The notes beneath the pieces were generated by a model. It worked only from the letters and a program-made list of their open reading frames with translations, did not search any database and was not told where the DNA came from. A stretch of 64,000 nt of DNA from Oxalicibacterium faecigallinarum (lineage in GTDB: Bacteria > Pseudomonadota > Gammaproteobacteria > Burkholderiales > Burkholderiaceae_D): contig NZ_BMDI01000001.1 of the NCBI RefSeq assembly GCF_014635705.1, positions 62,001 to 126,000 of the forward strand. Reading direction: 5' to 3'. Position 1 is the stretch's first letter. Every line of letters starts with the position of its first letter. Position numbers and translations under genes: made by a program. Positions 43,687 through 53,469 of this stretch are shown here, piece by piece.

Positions 43687-44352
43687 TTACTTCAGTACTT
43701 TCTTCAGGAAGTTAGAGATATCAATAATCTCTTCCATACAAACAGAATGCGGCATGTTGTACTCGTGCCATTCAACGTCATAGCCTGCTTTTTGCAACAC
43801 GGCCAGCGATTGCTTCGCGCGCGTGATTGGAATGACCTGATCGCCAATGCCATGTGCGTAATAGATCGGCGTGTTCTTGTTTGCGTCGCTACGTTCTGCT
43901 TCGAACGACGATTCCAGTGGCAGGTAGCCGGACAGGCAGAGCAGGCCGCCGAGTTTCTCCGGGTGACGCAGTGCGGTCTGGAAGGTCATGGCGCAGCCTT
44001 GCGAGAAGCCGGCGATCAGGATTTTGTCAGCTGCGATGCCGCGTTCCTTTTCGCGTTCGATCAGTGCGTTGATATCGGCTTGCGAATCACGGATGGTTTT
44101 TTCATCATCATCACGACCAAACTCTGTGGCCCAGATGTCGTACCACGCTGGCATCATGCGGCCGCCGTTGATGGTAACGGGCAGCATGGGTGCATGCGGG
44201 AAAACGAAGCGGATGCCAGGCAAGCCGGTCAGATCCAGTTCCTTGACGATGGGGACGAAGTCATTGCCGTCGGCGCCGAGGCCGTGCATCCAGATGATGG
44301 AAACGGTTGGATTGGGAGCAGTTTGCAGCTCGACGGTTTTCAGAAGAGTCAT
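43687..44352 (-). CDS. Carboxylesterase/phospholipase-family hydrolase
   Basis: The 221-residue product is an alpha/beta-hydrolase. The oxyanion region is IIWMHGLGADGNDF, the nucleophile Ser117 lies in GFSQG, the acid Asp in IYYAHGIGDQVIP and the His near MPHSV. The sequence is close to Pseudomonas esterase II and to acyl-protein-thioesterase-type proteins. Natural substrate is unknown. It lies 24 bases after the mog-like gene. Confidence 0.92.
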   Translation of the reverse strand: MTLLKTVELQTAPNPTVSIIWMHGLGADGNDFVPIVKELDLTGLPGIRFVFPHAPMLPVTINGGRMMPAWYDIWATEFGRDDDEKTIRDSQADINALIEREKERGIAADKILIAGFSQGCAMTFQTALRHPEKLGGLLCLSGYLPLESSFEAERSDANKNTPIYYAHGIGDQVIPITRAKQSLAVLQKAGYDVEWHEYNMPHSVCMEEIIDISNFLKKVLK

Positions 44353-44376
44353 GGTCAGTTCGGATAAAAAATAAAA

Positions 44377-44985
44377 TTATTGTTTTGGACGCACAGCATG
44401 TTTCGGGCGCCATCCCTTGCAAACGGCATCATTGGTTTCGATGTACGGACCGCCGATCAGATCGATGCAGTAAGGCACGGCTGAAAAAATGCCACCAACG
44501 ATCTGGCGACCATCGGCGTCTTTCAAGCCTTCCAGGGTTTCCTTGATCGATTTAGGCTGGCCCGGCAGATTGATGATGAGGGCGGCGTGATCGTCTGTCT
44601 CGCGGATGACGGCGACCTGACGTGACAGGATGGCGGTCGGAACGAACTGCAGGCTGATCTGGCGCATCTGTTCGCCAAAGCCTGGCATCTCTTTGGTCGC
44701 CACAGCCAGCGTTGCTTCCGGTGTGACATCGCGACGCGACGGACCAGTGCCGCCAGTTGTGATCACCAGATCGCAGCGGGCATCGTCAACCAGATTGATC
44801 AAGGCCGCTTCGATCGCCGGACGTTCGTCAGGGATCAGACGTGTTTCCAGCTCCCATGGACTTGTGAGCGCAGCGGTGAACCACGTCTGGAGCGAAGGCA
44901 GGCCTTCGTCCTGATAAATGCCGGCTGAGGCACGATCAGAAATCGAAACAAGGCCGATCTTCAGTGCGCGATCAGGATTGCTCAT
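44377..44985 (-). CDS. mog: Molybdopterin adenylyltransferase (MogA-like)
   Basis: The start at 44985 gives 202 residues beginning SNPDRALKIGLVSISDRAS. The MoaB/Mog nucleotide site is TTGGTGPSRRDVTPEA, followed by LPGQPKSIKETLEGL and a C-terminus typical of MogA. It activates molybdopterin with ATP before metal insertion. It overlaps the yjgA end by 14 bases. Confidence 0.92.
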   Translation of the reverse strand: MSNPDRALKIGLVSISDRASAGIYQDEGLPSLQTWFTAALTSPWELETRLIPDERPAIEAALINLVDDARCDLVITTGGTGPSRRDVTPEATLAVATKEMPGFGEQMRQISLQFVPTAILSRQVAVIRETDDHAALIINLPGQPKSIKETLEGLKDADGRQIVGGIFSAVPYCIDLIGGPYIETNDAVCKGWRPKHAVRPKQ

Positions 44986-45574
44986 CGTCGTCCGTATCGT
45001 CTTCTTTGTCTTCGTCATCCGCTTTCGTTGCAGCAGGTGCCTGCAATTGCTTCAGAATCTGAAAAATCTCGCGATAGGCTTTAGGCGGTTTGTTCTCTGC
45101 CTGTTCCTTGCGTGCATTGCGGATCAGGGTGCGTAGTTGCTGCGCATCGAGTTGCGGGTGATCCGCCAGCAGTTGGGTCAGTGCCTTGTCATCTGCCAGC
45201 AGTTTGTCGCGACGACGCTCGATCGCATGCAGGTTGGCTGTTTCTGCTTTCGATGCACCTTTCCAGCTGTCGAGCATTTTCTGGATCGCGGCGATCTCAT
45301 CTTCTTCCAGCGTGCGCATTTTTTTGCCCACATATTGCATCTGGCGACGACGACCCTCGTGGTCCTTGATTTGCTGGCATTCAAGAATGGCGTCGCGTAC
45401 ATCTTCTGGCATGGGTACGCGTTTGACACGGTCGCGTGGCTCGGCAACGAGTTCTTCGCCGAGCTTTTGCAGTGCCGTCATCTGGCGTTTGAGCTCTGAT
45501 TTGGAGGGGCGGTCGTACTCTTGTTCAAACTCGTTTGAACTGAAGCCGACTGCGCCTCTGTTGGAATTTGGCAT
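44972..45574 (-). CDS. yjgA: YjgA (DUF615, ribosome-associated)
   Basis: The 200-residue product has the DUF615 pattern RPSKSELKRQMTALQKLGEEL, and RRDKLLADDKALTQLLADHPQLDAQQLRTLIRNARKEQ. An acidic tail (DDEDKEDDTDDDEQ) ends it. YjgA (DarP) binds late 50S ribosome precursors. It is divergent from pmbA by 85 bases and overlaps mog. Confidence 0.92.
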   Translation of the reverse strand: MPNSNRGAVGFSSNEFEQEYDRPSKSELKRQMTALQKLGEELVAEPRDRVKRVPMPEDVRDAILECQQIKDHEGRRRQMQYVGKKMRTLEEDEIAAIQKMLDSWKGASKAETANLHAIERRRDKLLADDKALTQLLADHPQLDAQQLRTLIRNARKEQAENKPPKAYREIFQILKQLQAPAATKADDEDKEDDTDDDEQS

Positions 45575-45659
45575 GATGGATTTGCTAAGGCGGTAAAGCC
45601 GATCTTTAAACGACTGTTATGATAACTGTTTTACAGGCATTCCCGAAGAAAAGCACCTC

Positions 45660-47024
45660 ATGAACGATTCCGTATTTACCCACAGTCAGGACCAGTTAAA
45701 GCAGCTTGCACGCGATGTTTTGCGTTACGCCAAGGAAAAAGGCGCCTCCGATGCCGCGGTCGAAATCAGCGAAGGGAGTGGTCTGTCGGTCTCCGTGCGC
45801 AAGGGTAGTGTGGAAACCATCGAGCAGAATAAGGACAAGGGCATGGGCGTGACGGTGTATCTGGGCGAAGGCCGCCAGATTCGCCGCGGCAACGCCAGTA
45901 CCTCGGATTTCTCGCAACAAGCGCTGAAAGACACAGTGGAAGCGGCCTACAACATCGCCCGTTTTACCGCCGAAGATGACTGCGCTGGCTTGCCGGAAGA
46001 AGATATGCTGGAGCGCAACCCGCAAGACTTGCAACTTTGCTATCCATGGTTGCTTTCTGCAGAAGAAGCAGTCGAACTGGCACGTCGCGGCGAGGCGGCT
46101 GCCTTTGCCGTCGACAAGCGCATCACCAACAGCGAAGGCGCAGGCGTGTATGCGCAGCAATCGCATTTTGTCTCAGCCAACTCGCGCGGTTTTATCGGTG
46201 GTTATCCGTACTCGCGTCATACGATTTCGGTGGCACCGATTGCAGGCAAGGGCAGCAATATGCAGCGCGATGACTGGTACTCGTCAATGCGTGATCCCAA
46301 CAAGCTGGCCAAGCCGGAAGCGATTGGTGCGTATGCGGCGCATCGTGCGCTGGCACGCCTGAATGCGCGCAAGCTCGATACACGCAAATGCCCGGTCTTG
46401 TTTGAAGCCCCATTGGCTGCTGGTTTGCTCGGTGCGTTTGTGCAAGCGGTTTCCGGCGGTGCCTTGTATCGTAAATCGACCTTCTTGCTGGATTCGCTTG
46501 GTAAGCAGGCGCTGGCATCGCATATCCAGATCGTGGAAGACCCGCATGTGATTGGCGGCGTAGGCTCTTCCCCGTTCGATGAAGAAGGCGTGAAAACGCA
46601 TCGTCGTGACGTCGTCAAAGATGGTGTGGTGCAGGGCTATTTCCTGTCGACGTATTCGGCACGCAAGCTCGGCATGCAAACGACGGGTAATGCCGGTGGC
46701 TCGCATAACTTGTCGATGACATCCTCGCTGATCAATGCATCGGATGACTTTGAAGCCATGCTGCGCAAGCTGGATACCGGTTTGCTGGTGACGGAATTGA
46801 TGGGGCAGGGCGTGAACTACGTGACTGGCGATTACTCGCGTGGCGCGTCCGGCTTCTGGGTCGAGAAAGGTGTGATCCAGTATCCGGTTGAAGAGATCAC
46901 GATTGCCGGCAATATGAAGGAAATGTTTCATCTGATCGCTGCGATTGGTGCCGATACGCTGGTACGTGGTACCAAGCAGACCGGTTCGATCCTGATCGAG
47001 AATATGACGATTGCGGGCAGCTAA
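45660..47024 (+). CDS. pmbA: PmbA/TldE subunit of the TldD-TldE protease
   Basis: The 454-residue product has the PmbA/TldD fold: EISEGSGLSVSVRKGSVETIEQNKDKGMGV at the N-terminus and FSTYSARKLGMQTTGNAGG plus SGFWVEKGVIQYPVEEITIAGNMKEM at the C-terminus. It lacks the HExxxH of TldD, as expected for the non-catalytic partner. The pair degrades unfolded peptides and matures microcins. pmbA beside yjgA is a conserved arrangement. Confidence 0.96.
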   Translation: MNDSVFTHSQDQLKQLARDVLRYAKEKGASDAAVEISEGSGLSVSVRKGSVETIEQNKDKGMGVTVYLGEGRQIRRGNASTSDFSQQALKDTVEAAYNIARFTAEDDCAGLPEEDMLERNPQDLQLCYPWLLSAEEAVELARRGEAAAFAVDKRITNSEGAGVYAQQSHFVSANSRGFIGGYPYSRHTISVAPIAGKGSNMQRDDWYSSMRDPNKLAKPEAIGAYAAHRALARLNARKLDTRKCPVLFEAPLAAGLLGAFVQAVSGGALYRKSTFLLDSLGKQALASHIQIVEDPHVIGGVGSSPFDEEGVKTHRRDVVKDGVVQGYFLSTYSARKLGMQTTGNAGGSHNLSMTSSLINASDDFEAMLRKLDTGLLVTELMGQGVNYVTGDYSRGASGFWVEKGVIQYPVEEITIAGNMKEMFHLIAAIGADTLVRGTKQTGSILIENMTIAGS

Positions 47025-47085
47025 GCTCTGCGAGATCGTTTGCATGTGCGTGTGAGTGAATCACGGCACATGCAAATCAAGATGT

Positions 47086-47118
47086 AAAAAAGGGCGATGC
47101 ATCTGCATCGCCCTTTTT
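47086..47118. terminator. Terminator between pmbA and argH
   Basis: AAAAAGGGCGATGCA and TGCATCGCCCTTTTT are perfect arms with A and T runs on both sides. It serves both convergent genes. Confidence 0.88.
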
Positions 47119-47134
47119 GTTTCAAGCATGGCTT

Positions 47135-48529
47135 TTATGTGAGCAGTGCGCGGATACGCGCAATCGATGCGCGTACTTGTTGCGGTGCCGTGCCGCCAAC
47201 ATGATTACGCGCAGCAACCGAGCCTTCGAGCGTCAGTACTTCGAAGATGTCGGCTTCGATCAGTGTAGAGAACACGCGCATTTCTTCCAGCGTCAGATCG
47301 GACAGATCGCAGTTGCGATCGACGCAAACACGTACGGCATGAGCAACGGCTTCGTGCGCATCGCGGAACGGCAAGCCTTTTTTGACCAGATAGTCGGCCA
47401 GATCGGTTGCGGTCGCATAGCCTTGCAGTGCTGCAGCACGCATGGTTTCCGGCTTGACGGTGATGCCACGCGCCATGTCGGCAAAGATACGCAAGGTATC
47501 GACCACCGTATCGACCGTATCGAACAACGGTTCCTTGTCTTCCTGATTGTCCTTGTTGTAAGCCAGTGGCTGGCCTTTCATCAGGGTCAGCAAGGCGATG
47601 ACGTGACCATTGACGCGGCCGGTTTTGCCACGCGCCAGTTCTGGCACGTCCGGATTTTTCTTTTGCGGCATGATCGACGAGCCGGTGCAGAAGCGGTCGG
47701 CAATATCGATGAAGCCAACACGTGGACTCATCCAGATCACGAGTTCTTCCGACATGCGCGATACGTGCGTCATGATCAGGGCGGCGGCAGCACAGAATTC
47801 AATCGCAAAATCACGATCGGACACGGCGTCCAGCGAGTTGTGGCACACATCTTCAAAGCCCAGCGTCTTGGCCACGCGTTCACGATCAATCGGGAACGTC
47901 GTGCCAGCCAATGCAGCCGCGCCTAATGGCAGACGATTGACGCGCTTGCGTGCGTCCAGCATGCGTTCTGCATCGCGGCCAAACATTTCGACGTACGCGA
48001 GGATGTGGTGACCGAATGTGATTGGTTGCGCAACTTGTAAATGCGTAAAGCCGGGCAGGATCGTCTCGGCATGTTGCTCTGCCAGATCGAGCAAAGCCAG
48101 ACGCAGATCGCGCAGCAGGCCGACGATATTATCGATCTCGCCACGGATGTAGAGGCGGATGTCGGTGGCAACCTGATCATTGCGTGAACGACCGGTATGC
48201 AAACGCTTGCCTGCATCGCCTGCCAGTTCGGTCAGACGTTTTTCGATGTTCAGATGGACGTCTTCCAGATCGAGCAGCCACTCGAACTTGCCGGATTCGA
48301 TTTCTTCCTTGATCTGCGCCATGCCGCGTTGGATGGCCGCATGATCGTCCTGACTGATGATCTTTTGATGTGCCAGCATCTCCGCATGTGCGAGCGAGCC
48401 TTGAATATCGACCTGAGCCAGACGTTTGTCGAAGAAGACCGAAGCCGTGTAGCGCTTGACCAGATCGGAGACCGGTTCGCTGAAGCGTGCCGACCAGGCC
48501 TCGCTTTTTTTGGAGAGTTGAGCTGTCAT
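47135..48529 (-). CDS. argH: Argininosuccinate lyase
   Basis: The 464-residue product is a complete fumarase-superfamily lyase. The signature [12 protein letters not shown] holds the catalytic Ser, and [16 protein letters not shown] and GYTHLQ-like [10 protein letters not shown] are the other conserved regions. It splits argininosuccinate into arginine and fumarate. Length is normal. The 114 bases upstream separate it from the HNH gene, which is read in the same direction. Confidence 0.97.
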   Translation of the reverse strand: MTAQLSKKSEAWSARFSEPVSDLVKRYTASVFFDKRLAQVDIQGSLAHAEMLAHQKIISQDDHAAIQRGMAQIKEEIESGKFEWLLDLEDVHLNIEKRLTELAGDAGKRLHTGRSRNDQVATDIRLYIRGEIDNIVGLLRDLRLALLDLAEQHAETILPGFTHLQVAQPITFGHHILAYVEMFGRDAERMLDARKRVNRLPLGAAALAGTTFPIDRERVAKTLGFEDVCHNSLDAVSDRDFAIEFCAAAALIMTHVSRMSEELVIWMSPRVGFIDIADRFCTGSSIMPQKKNPDVPELARGKTGRVNGHVIALLTLMKGQPLAYNKDNQEDKEPLFDTVDTVVDTLRIFADMARGITVKPETMRAAALQGYATATDLADYLVKKGLPFRDAHEAVAHAVRVCVDRNCDLSDLTLEEMRVFSTLIEADIFEVLTLEGSVAARNHVGGTAPQQVRASIARIRALLT

Positions 48530-48643
48530 GTTTGTTTCCTGGTGAATACGCGATTATAAAACAAGGCAGGCTTTCAGCCCTATCGCTAGTCGTTGCTTTG
48601 ACTTTACGCACGCCATGCTTTGGTTACATAGCTTGTGCTTAAT

Positions 48644-49342
48644 TTATTGAATTTTTGCGCTTTTTTGGAGATTGTGCCGAGCGCACAGTAACTGCACATT
48701 TTCGGCTTTCAAGGAGGTTCCGCCTTTGGAAAAAGGAAGAATATGATCAAAATGCAATTCGTCGGTTGCGCCGCAAGTTACACATTTTCCACCGTCTCTT
48801 GCCCAAACTTCTAGTTTTATATTTGTTGGAATGATTCTGCTGCGTTGTGCCACATGACCAGGTAGTTCTTGTGGTGCTAGATCATCTGAAACATTTTCGA
48901 CGGGGATCAATTTGAACTTGAACACATTTCTGATCCCATCCGATTCTGTCCAAGAATCCACCAGATGAAAAAATCCGTTATCTGTCCATATTCCGGCTTT
49001 GATTTTCTCGTACACCTTAACAATATCTGGTGCTTTCTCTCCAGACTTGAAACCTTGTGCCGCAAGATGGAATTTCCCATTTTCAGTTAAAGAGCCTCCA
49101 GATTGTTTTTCCGGTTGATCCACTTTCTTTGGTTCTAAAAAACCTTTACGTTTTGGTTCGTCATGTCCTTCATAAATAAGCACAGCACCATCTTCTAAAA
49201 CTTTGTCATGATAGGGCGCATTCGGTTGCACTGACATCAAGATGACAGAATGGTGTCCCTTCAATCGAAAATTCATCCCACGTTGCAAACTGGTGCCTTC
49301 CTTTTGGCACATCTCGATATATGAAATGACATTACCTCTCAC
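48644..49342 (-). CDS. SRA-like/HNH endonuclease, candidate modification-dependent restriction enzyme
   Basis: The 232-residue product starts at a GTG with AGAGGG 4 bases upstream; an ATG ten codons on is the alternative. Residues about 20-150 resemble the SRA/YDG fold: LKGHHSVILMSVQPNAPYHD, GAVLIYEGHDEP and IWTDNGFFHLVDSWTESDG, then VFKFKLIPVE. SRA domains flip out methylated bases. Residues 165-232 form an HNH nuclease: Cys187 and Cys190, His197-Phe-Asp-His200, Cys220, His223, Asn224 and Lys227. Such fusions cut modified DNA (type IV restriction). No methylase is adjacent. The gene is visibly richer in A and T than its neighbours. The SRA assignment is by eye. Confidence 0.72.
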   Translation of the reverse strand: MRGNVISYIEMCQKEGTSLQRGMNFRLKGHHSVILMSVQPNAPYHDKVLEDGAVLIYEGHDEPKRKGFLEPKKVDQPEKQSGGSLTENGKFHLAAQGFKSGEKAPDIVKVYEKIKAGIWTDNGFFHLVDSWTESDGIRNVFKFKLIPVENVSDDLAPQELPGHVAQRSRIIPTNIKLEVWARDGGKCVTCGATDELHFDHILPFSKGGTSLKAENVQLLCARHNLQKSAKIQ

Positions 49343-49410
49343 AGTACCCTCTTGTTTTTATGACGTTCTGTATGCGTAAAGATTTGAGCTAACAATATTA
49401 AAAAGGGAGC

Positions 49411-49435
49411 TTTAAGCTCCCTTTTGTGTATTGCT
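49411..49435 (-). terminator. Terminator after ppc
   Basis: AAAAGGGAGCTT and AAGCTCCCTTTT overlap in a tight hairpin next to the ppc stop on the minus strand. Confidence 0.82.
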
Positions 49436-49439
49436 AAAC

Positions 49440-52301
49440 TTAGCCAGTATTTCTTAATCCTGCCGCCAATCCATTAATCGACAACTGGATACCACGACGC
49501 ACACGGTCATCGATCTTGCCGTCTTTCATCAGCGCACGGTGACGCTTGATCAGCTCAACCTGCAGGTGATTGAGCGGGTCCAGATAGGCGAAGCGGTTCT
49601 TGATCGAGCGCGCCAGCAGCGGATTGTTGGCCAGACGTTCCTTGTGACCGGTGATCAGTGTCAGGCTGGTGGTCACGCGTTCATGTTCGGCAACAATGCG
49701 CTTGAAGATGCTGTTGCGCAGTTTGCGATCAGCCACCATTTCCGAGTAGCGCGATGCCACGGCCAGATCGGTTTTGGACATGACCATGTCCATGTTCGAC
49801 AGTAGCGTGGCGAACAGCGGCATTTCCTTGAACATGGCACGCAACGTGGTGACGCGTTTGTTGCGATCGCCATTGCCTGCGGTCAGCCATTGTTCGATTG
49901 CGGTACCGAAGCCGTACCAGCCCGGCAGCAGCAGACGGCACTGACCCCACGAGAAGCCCCAAGGAATGGCACGCAGATCTTCGATGCGTTGCGACGCTTT
50001 GCGCGAGGCTGGGCGCGAACCGATGTTGAGTTCGGCGATTTCCTTGATTGGTGTCGACGAGAAGAAGTAGTCTGTGAAGCCCGGGGTTTCATAGACCAGA
50101 TTGCGGTAGGCTTTGTACGCGAGCTCGGACAGTTCGCCCATGACCTGTTCAAACTCGGCCAGTTTTTTGGCGTGACGATTGTCGCCTGGCTGCGGGCGCA
50201 GGCTGGCTTCCAGTGTGGCGGCGACCAGCAGTTCCAGATTGCGGCGACCGATCTCGGGATTGGAGAATTTGGACGCAATGATTTCGCCTTGTTCGGTCAA
50301 GCGGATCTGGCCGTTCACGGTGCCGGCTGGTTGCGCCAGAATCGCGTCGTAGCTTGGGCCGCCGCCGCGACCGACCGTGCCGCCACGACCATGGAACAGG
50401 CGTAGCTTGACCCCTGCTTTGTTGAAGACTTGTACCAGACTGGTTTCGGCCTTGTAGAGCTCCCAGTTGGAGGTGAGAAAACCACCATCCTTGTTGGAAT
50501 CCGAATAGCCGAGCATGACTTCCTGCAGATCGCCTTGCTTGGCGATCAGTTTGCGTACCTGCGGAATCGCCATCAACTGTTCCATGATGGTCGGCGCCAG
50601 ACGCAGATCGGGAATGGTCTCGAACAATGGAATGACCATCAGTTCGACATCGCCAACCGAGGCTTTCTTGTCGTCGCCGCGCAGCAGACCGGTTTCGCGT
50701 TGCAGCAGCAACACTTCCAGCAGATCGGATACGGTTTCGGTATGCGAGATGATGTAGTTGCGGATCGCGCGCGAGCCGAAGCGTTGGCGGATTTCGCCTG
50801 CGGCACGCAGGATCGACAGTTCGGAAACGGTTTCATCCGTGTATTCGATATAAGGCGAATAGAGCAGACGTGGTTTGTCCAGTTCCGCCAGCAGCAGCGC
50901 GATCTTTTCTTCTTCCGACAGCTTGCTGTAGTCGGCTTCAACCTGGGCGCGGGCAAACAGTTCGGTCAGCGTGCGTTCATGCACATCCGAGCTTTGACGC
51001 ATATCGAGTGTAGCCAGATGGAATCCGAAGATTTCACCTGCACGACGCAGTTTGGCCAATCGTGGCTTGACCAGCGAGATACCGTGGTGCCCCTTGAGCG
51101 ACTCAACCAGCACATCCAGATCAGCGACGAACTCGTTGGCGGAGGCGTAGGCCGGTGCCGGGCCGACTTCCGGGCGCATCAGGTGCGTCGCACCGAGCGC
51201 ACGTGCGGTTGCTGCCAGACGCGCATAAATGTAGATCAGGGCGCGGCGATACTGTTCGTCGGCGCGATGATCCGACGTGTCTGGCGAAGCATTCGCCAGT
51301 TGATCGAGTTCAGGGCTGACACCGGCAAGGAAGGTCGAGATCGCTAGTTCGGCACCCAGCGTATGCACTTGTTCCAGATAGAAACCGAGAATGGTGGTTG
51401 ACTGACGCGTCAGTGCGTAACGCATGGTGTCGGCATTGACGTTGGGATTGCCGTCACGATCGCCACCGATCCAGCTACCCATCTGCACGTAATTCGGCAG
51501 ATCGCGGCCGGCAGCAGCGGCTGCACCGCGTTGTGGGAATTGTTCTGCAATATCGGTATCGATATCTTCGTACAGTGCCGGCAGTTCGCTCAGGAAGGTC
51601 AGGCGATAGTAGGACAGCGCGTTGTTGATTTCGTCGGCAACCGACAGCTTGGTGTAGCGCAGCAAACGGGTTTGCCACAGCATGGTGATGCGCGAGTGCA
51701 GCAGTTCCGAATTGCGGGTGCGTTCGCGATTGGTCATCGGGCCGTCACGTTCTGCCAGCAGGCGGGCGATCTCGTTTTCCGCATCGAGAATGCTCTTGCG
51801 CTGCACTTCGGTCGGGTGGGCCGTTAGCACAGGCGAGATCAGCGCTTCACGGAAGAACTTGCGAACGGCTGCGCCGGTAACCCCCGCTTCTGCCAGTTTA
51901 TCGAGCGTGAGGGCAACGCTGCCTTCTTCGGGTTTGTCATCGGCCAGTTGTGCGGCACGGCGTGTACGGTGCTGGTGCTGATCTTCCGCGATATTGGCCA
52001 GATGGGAAAAGTAGGAGAACGCACGGACGACGGTCACGGTTTCTTCGCGGCCCAGTTTCTTGAGCAGTTTGTTCAGATCGGCACCGGCCTGTACGTCGGC
52101 CTCACGGCGGAAACGAACGGCGGTCTGGCGGATGGTTTCAACGACTTCGAAGACGGCATCGCCTTCCTGATCGCGCACGACATCGCCTAGCAGGCGGCCG
52201 AGCAGGCGAATATCTTCCTTCAGTTGAGCATCCTTTTTCGGGATCGGCGGGATCGCTCGGGAGGAGGCGCGTGCAGGTGTTTTGGAAGATTGTTTTGCCA
52301 T
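49440..52301 (-). CDS. ppc: Phosphoenolpyruvate carboxylase
   Basis: The 953-residue product is full length. The first active-site signature ALISPVLTAHPTEVQRKSI holds the catalytic His, and the second, LRLFHGRGGTVGRGGGP, follows later. The conserved C-terminus SINGLAAGLRNTG is intact. It makes oxaloacetate from PEP and bicarbonate to refill the TCA cycle. The N-terminal 25 residues are Ser/Lys-rich. It is divergent from hemC with about 100 bases to the first possible start there, as in many beta- and gammaproteobacteria. Confidence 0.97.
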   Translation of the reverse strand: MAKQSSKTPARASSRAIPPIPKKDAQLKEDIRLLGRLLGDVVRDQEGDAVFEVVETIRQTAVRFRREADVQAGADLNKLLKKLGREETVTVVRAFSYFSHLANIAEDQHQHRTRRAAQLADDKPEEGSVALTLDKLAEAGVTGAAVRKFFREALISPVLTAHPTEVQRKSILDAENEIARLLAERDGPMTNRERTRNSELLHSRITMLWQTRLLRYTKLSVADEINNALSYYRLTFLSELPALYEDIDTDIAEQFPQRGAAAAAGRDLPNYVQMGSWIGGDRDGNPNVNADTMRYALTRQSTTILGFYLEQVHTLGAELAISTFLAGVSPELDQLANASPDTSDHRADEQYRRALIYIYARLAATARALGATHLMRPEVGPAPAYASANEFVADLDVLVESLKGHHGISLVKPRLAKLRRAGEIFGFHLATLDMRQSSDVHERTLTELFARAQVEADYSKLSEEEKIALLLAELDKPRLLYSPYIEYTDETVSELSILRAAGEIRQRFGSRAIRNYIISHTETVSDLLEVLLLQRETGLLRGDDKKASVGDVELMVIPLFETIPDLRLAPTIMEQLMAIPQVRKLIAKQGDLQEVMLGYSDSNKDGGFLTSNWELYKAETSLVQVFNKAGVKLRLFHGRGGTVGRGGGPSYDAILAQPAGTVNGQIRLTEQGEIIASKFSNPEIGRRNLELLVAATLEASLRPQPGDNRHAKKLAEFEQVMGELSELAYKAYRNLVYETPGFTDYFFSSTPIKEIAELNIGSRPASRKASQRIEDLRAIPWGFSWGQCRLLLPGWYGFGTAIEQWLTAGNGDRNKRVTTLRAMFKEMPLFATLLSNMDMVMSKTDLAVASRYSEMVADRKLRNSIFKRIVAEHERVTTSLTLITGHKERLANNPLLARSIKNRFAYLDPLNHLQVELIKRHRALMKDGKIDDRVRRGIQLSINGLAAGLRNTG

Positions 52302-52515
52302 AGAGAGATGTGCTGTCAGCTTGTTGATGGTGAATCAGAGAGTAGTCGGCGTTTTTCGCTACAGGTGCGTGATAAGATTTTAGCGTCGGATTTCAACTTG
52401 TTTGATCCTGCGCAAGCAGGAAATCGCCCAGGCGCTTATCCTTGCGGCAGACGGCGGAAGCCTCTTGCTCCGACAATCTTCCGAAAACACAACGACAAAA
52501 ACGAAAGCAATCGCG

Positions 52516-53469
52516 TTGAAATTTCCTGCACCAAAAAAATTGATCATCGCCTCGCGTGAAAGCCGGCTTGCCATGTGGCAGGCCGAGCATGTACGCGAAA
52601 AATTGTCCTTATTATATCCGCAGTGCACGATTGAAATCCTCGGCATGACAACGCGTGGCGATCGTATTCTGGATCGTGCACTGTCTAAAGTCGGTGGCAA
52701 AGGGCTGTTCGTCAAGGAGCTGGAAGTTGCCATTGCCGAGCAGCGTGCCGATCTGGCCGTGCACTCGCTCAAGGATGTGCCGATGTATTTGCCGGACGGT
52801 TTTGTCCTGTCGGGCGTGCTGGAACGTGAAGATCCGCGCGATGCATTTGTCTCCAATGCCTATGCTTCGCTCGAGGCGTTGCCGGAAGGTGCAATCGTTG
52901 GTACCAGCAGCCTGCGGCGTCAGGCGCTGATCGCCGCGCGGTTTCCGCATCTTGAGATCCGTCCCTTGCGCGGCAATCTGGATACGCGGCTTGGAAGACT
53001 CGATAAGGGCGAGTACGCCGCCATCATTCTGGCGGCGGCAGGACTCAAGCGTTTGAAACTGACCGAGCGGATTCGGATGTATCTGCCGCCAGAACAAAGT
53101 TTGCCTGCGCCAGGACAAGGCGCGATGGCGATTGAAATAGCCAGCGGTCGCGAGGATTTGCTGGAGTGGCTGGCACCACTGGATCACGGCCTTAGCGCCC
53201 TGGCAGCACGTGCCGAGCGTACCGTATCGCGTAATTTTGGCGGTAGCTGCCAGATACCACTGGCGGCTTATGCCACTCTCGACGATGAGGTCATGCGCTT
53301 GCGTGCCATGATCGCGACCCCAGACGGCAAGCAGATCGCCAGCGCAGATCTGAGCGGACCTGCCCATGCGCCTGAAGCCTTGGGTGATCAAGTGGCGCAG
53401 GCGTTGCGAGCACAAGGCGCGGATGCGATTCTGGATATGTGCAAGACGGAAACCGATGGGGATGACTAG
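52516..53469 (+). CDS. hemC: Porphobilinogen deaminase (HemC)
   Basis: HemC motifs are clear: [19 protein letters not shown], the [12 protein letters not shown] loop, [12 protein letters not shown], and the cofactor Cys245 in [14 protein letters not shown]. No ATG or GTG is available in frame near the start. TTG at 52516 gives 317 residues, close to the usual length, while TTG at 52402 would add 38 residues. A possible -10 (TAAGAT, 52373-52378) would suit either. The enzyme joins four porphobilinogens. Its end overlaps hemD by 8 bases. Confidence 0.9.
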   Translation: MKFPAPKKLIIASRESRLAMWQAEHVREKLSLLYPQCTIEILGMTTRGDRILDRALSKVGGKGLFVKELEVAIAEQRADLAVHSLKDVPMYLPDGFVLSGVLEREDPRDAFVSNAYASLEALPEGAIVGTSSLRRQALIAARFPHLEIRPLRGNLDTRLGRLDKGEYAAIILAAAGLKRLKLTERIRMYLPPEQSLPAPGQGAMAIEIASGREDLLEWLAPLDHGLSALAARAERTVSRNFGGSCQIPLAAYATLDDEVMRLRAMIATPDGKQIASADLSGPAHAPEALGDQVAQALRAQGADAILDMCKTETDGDD

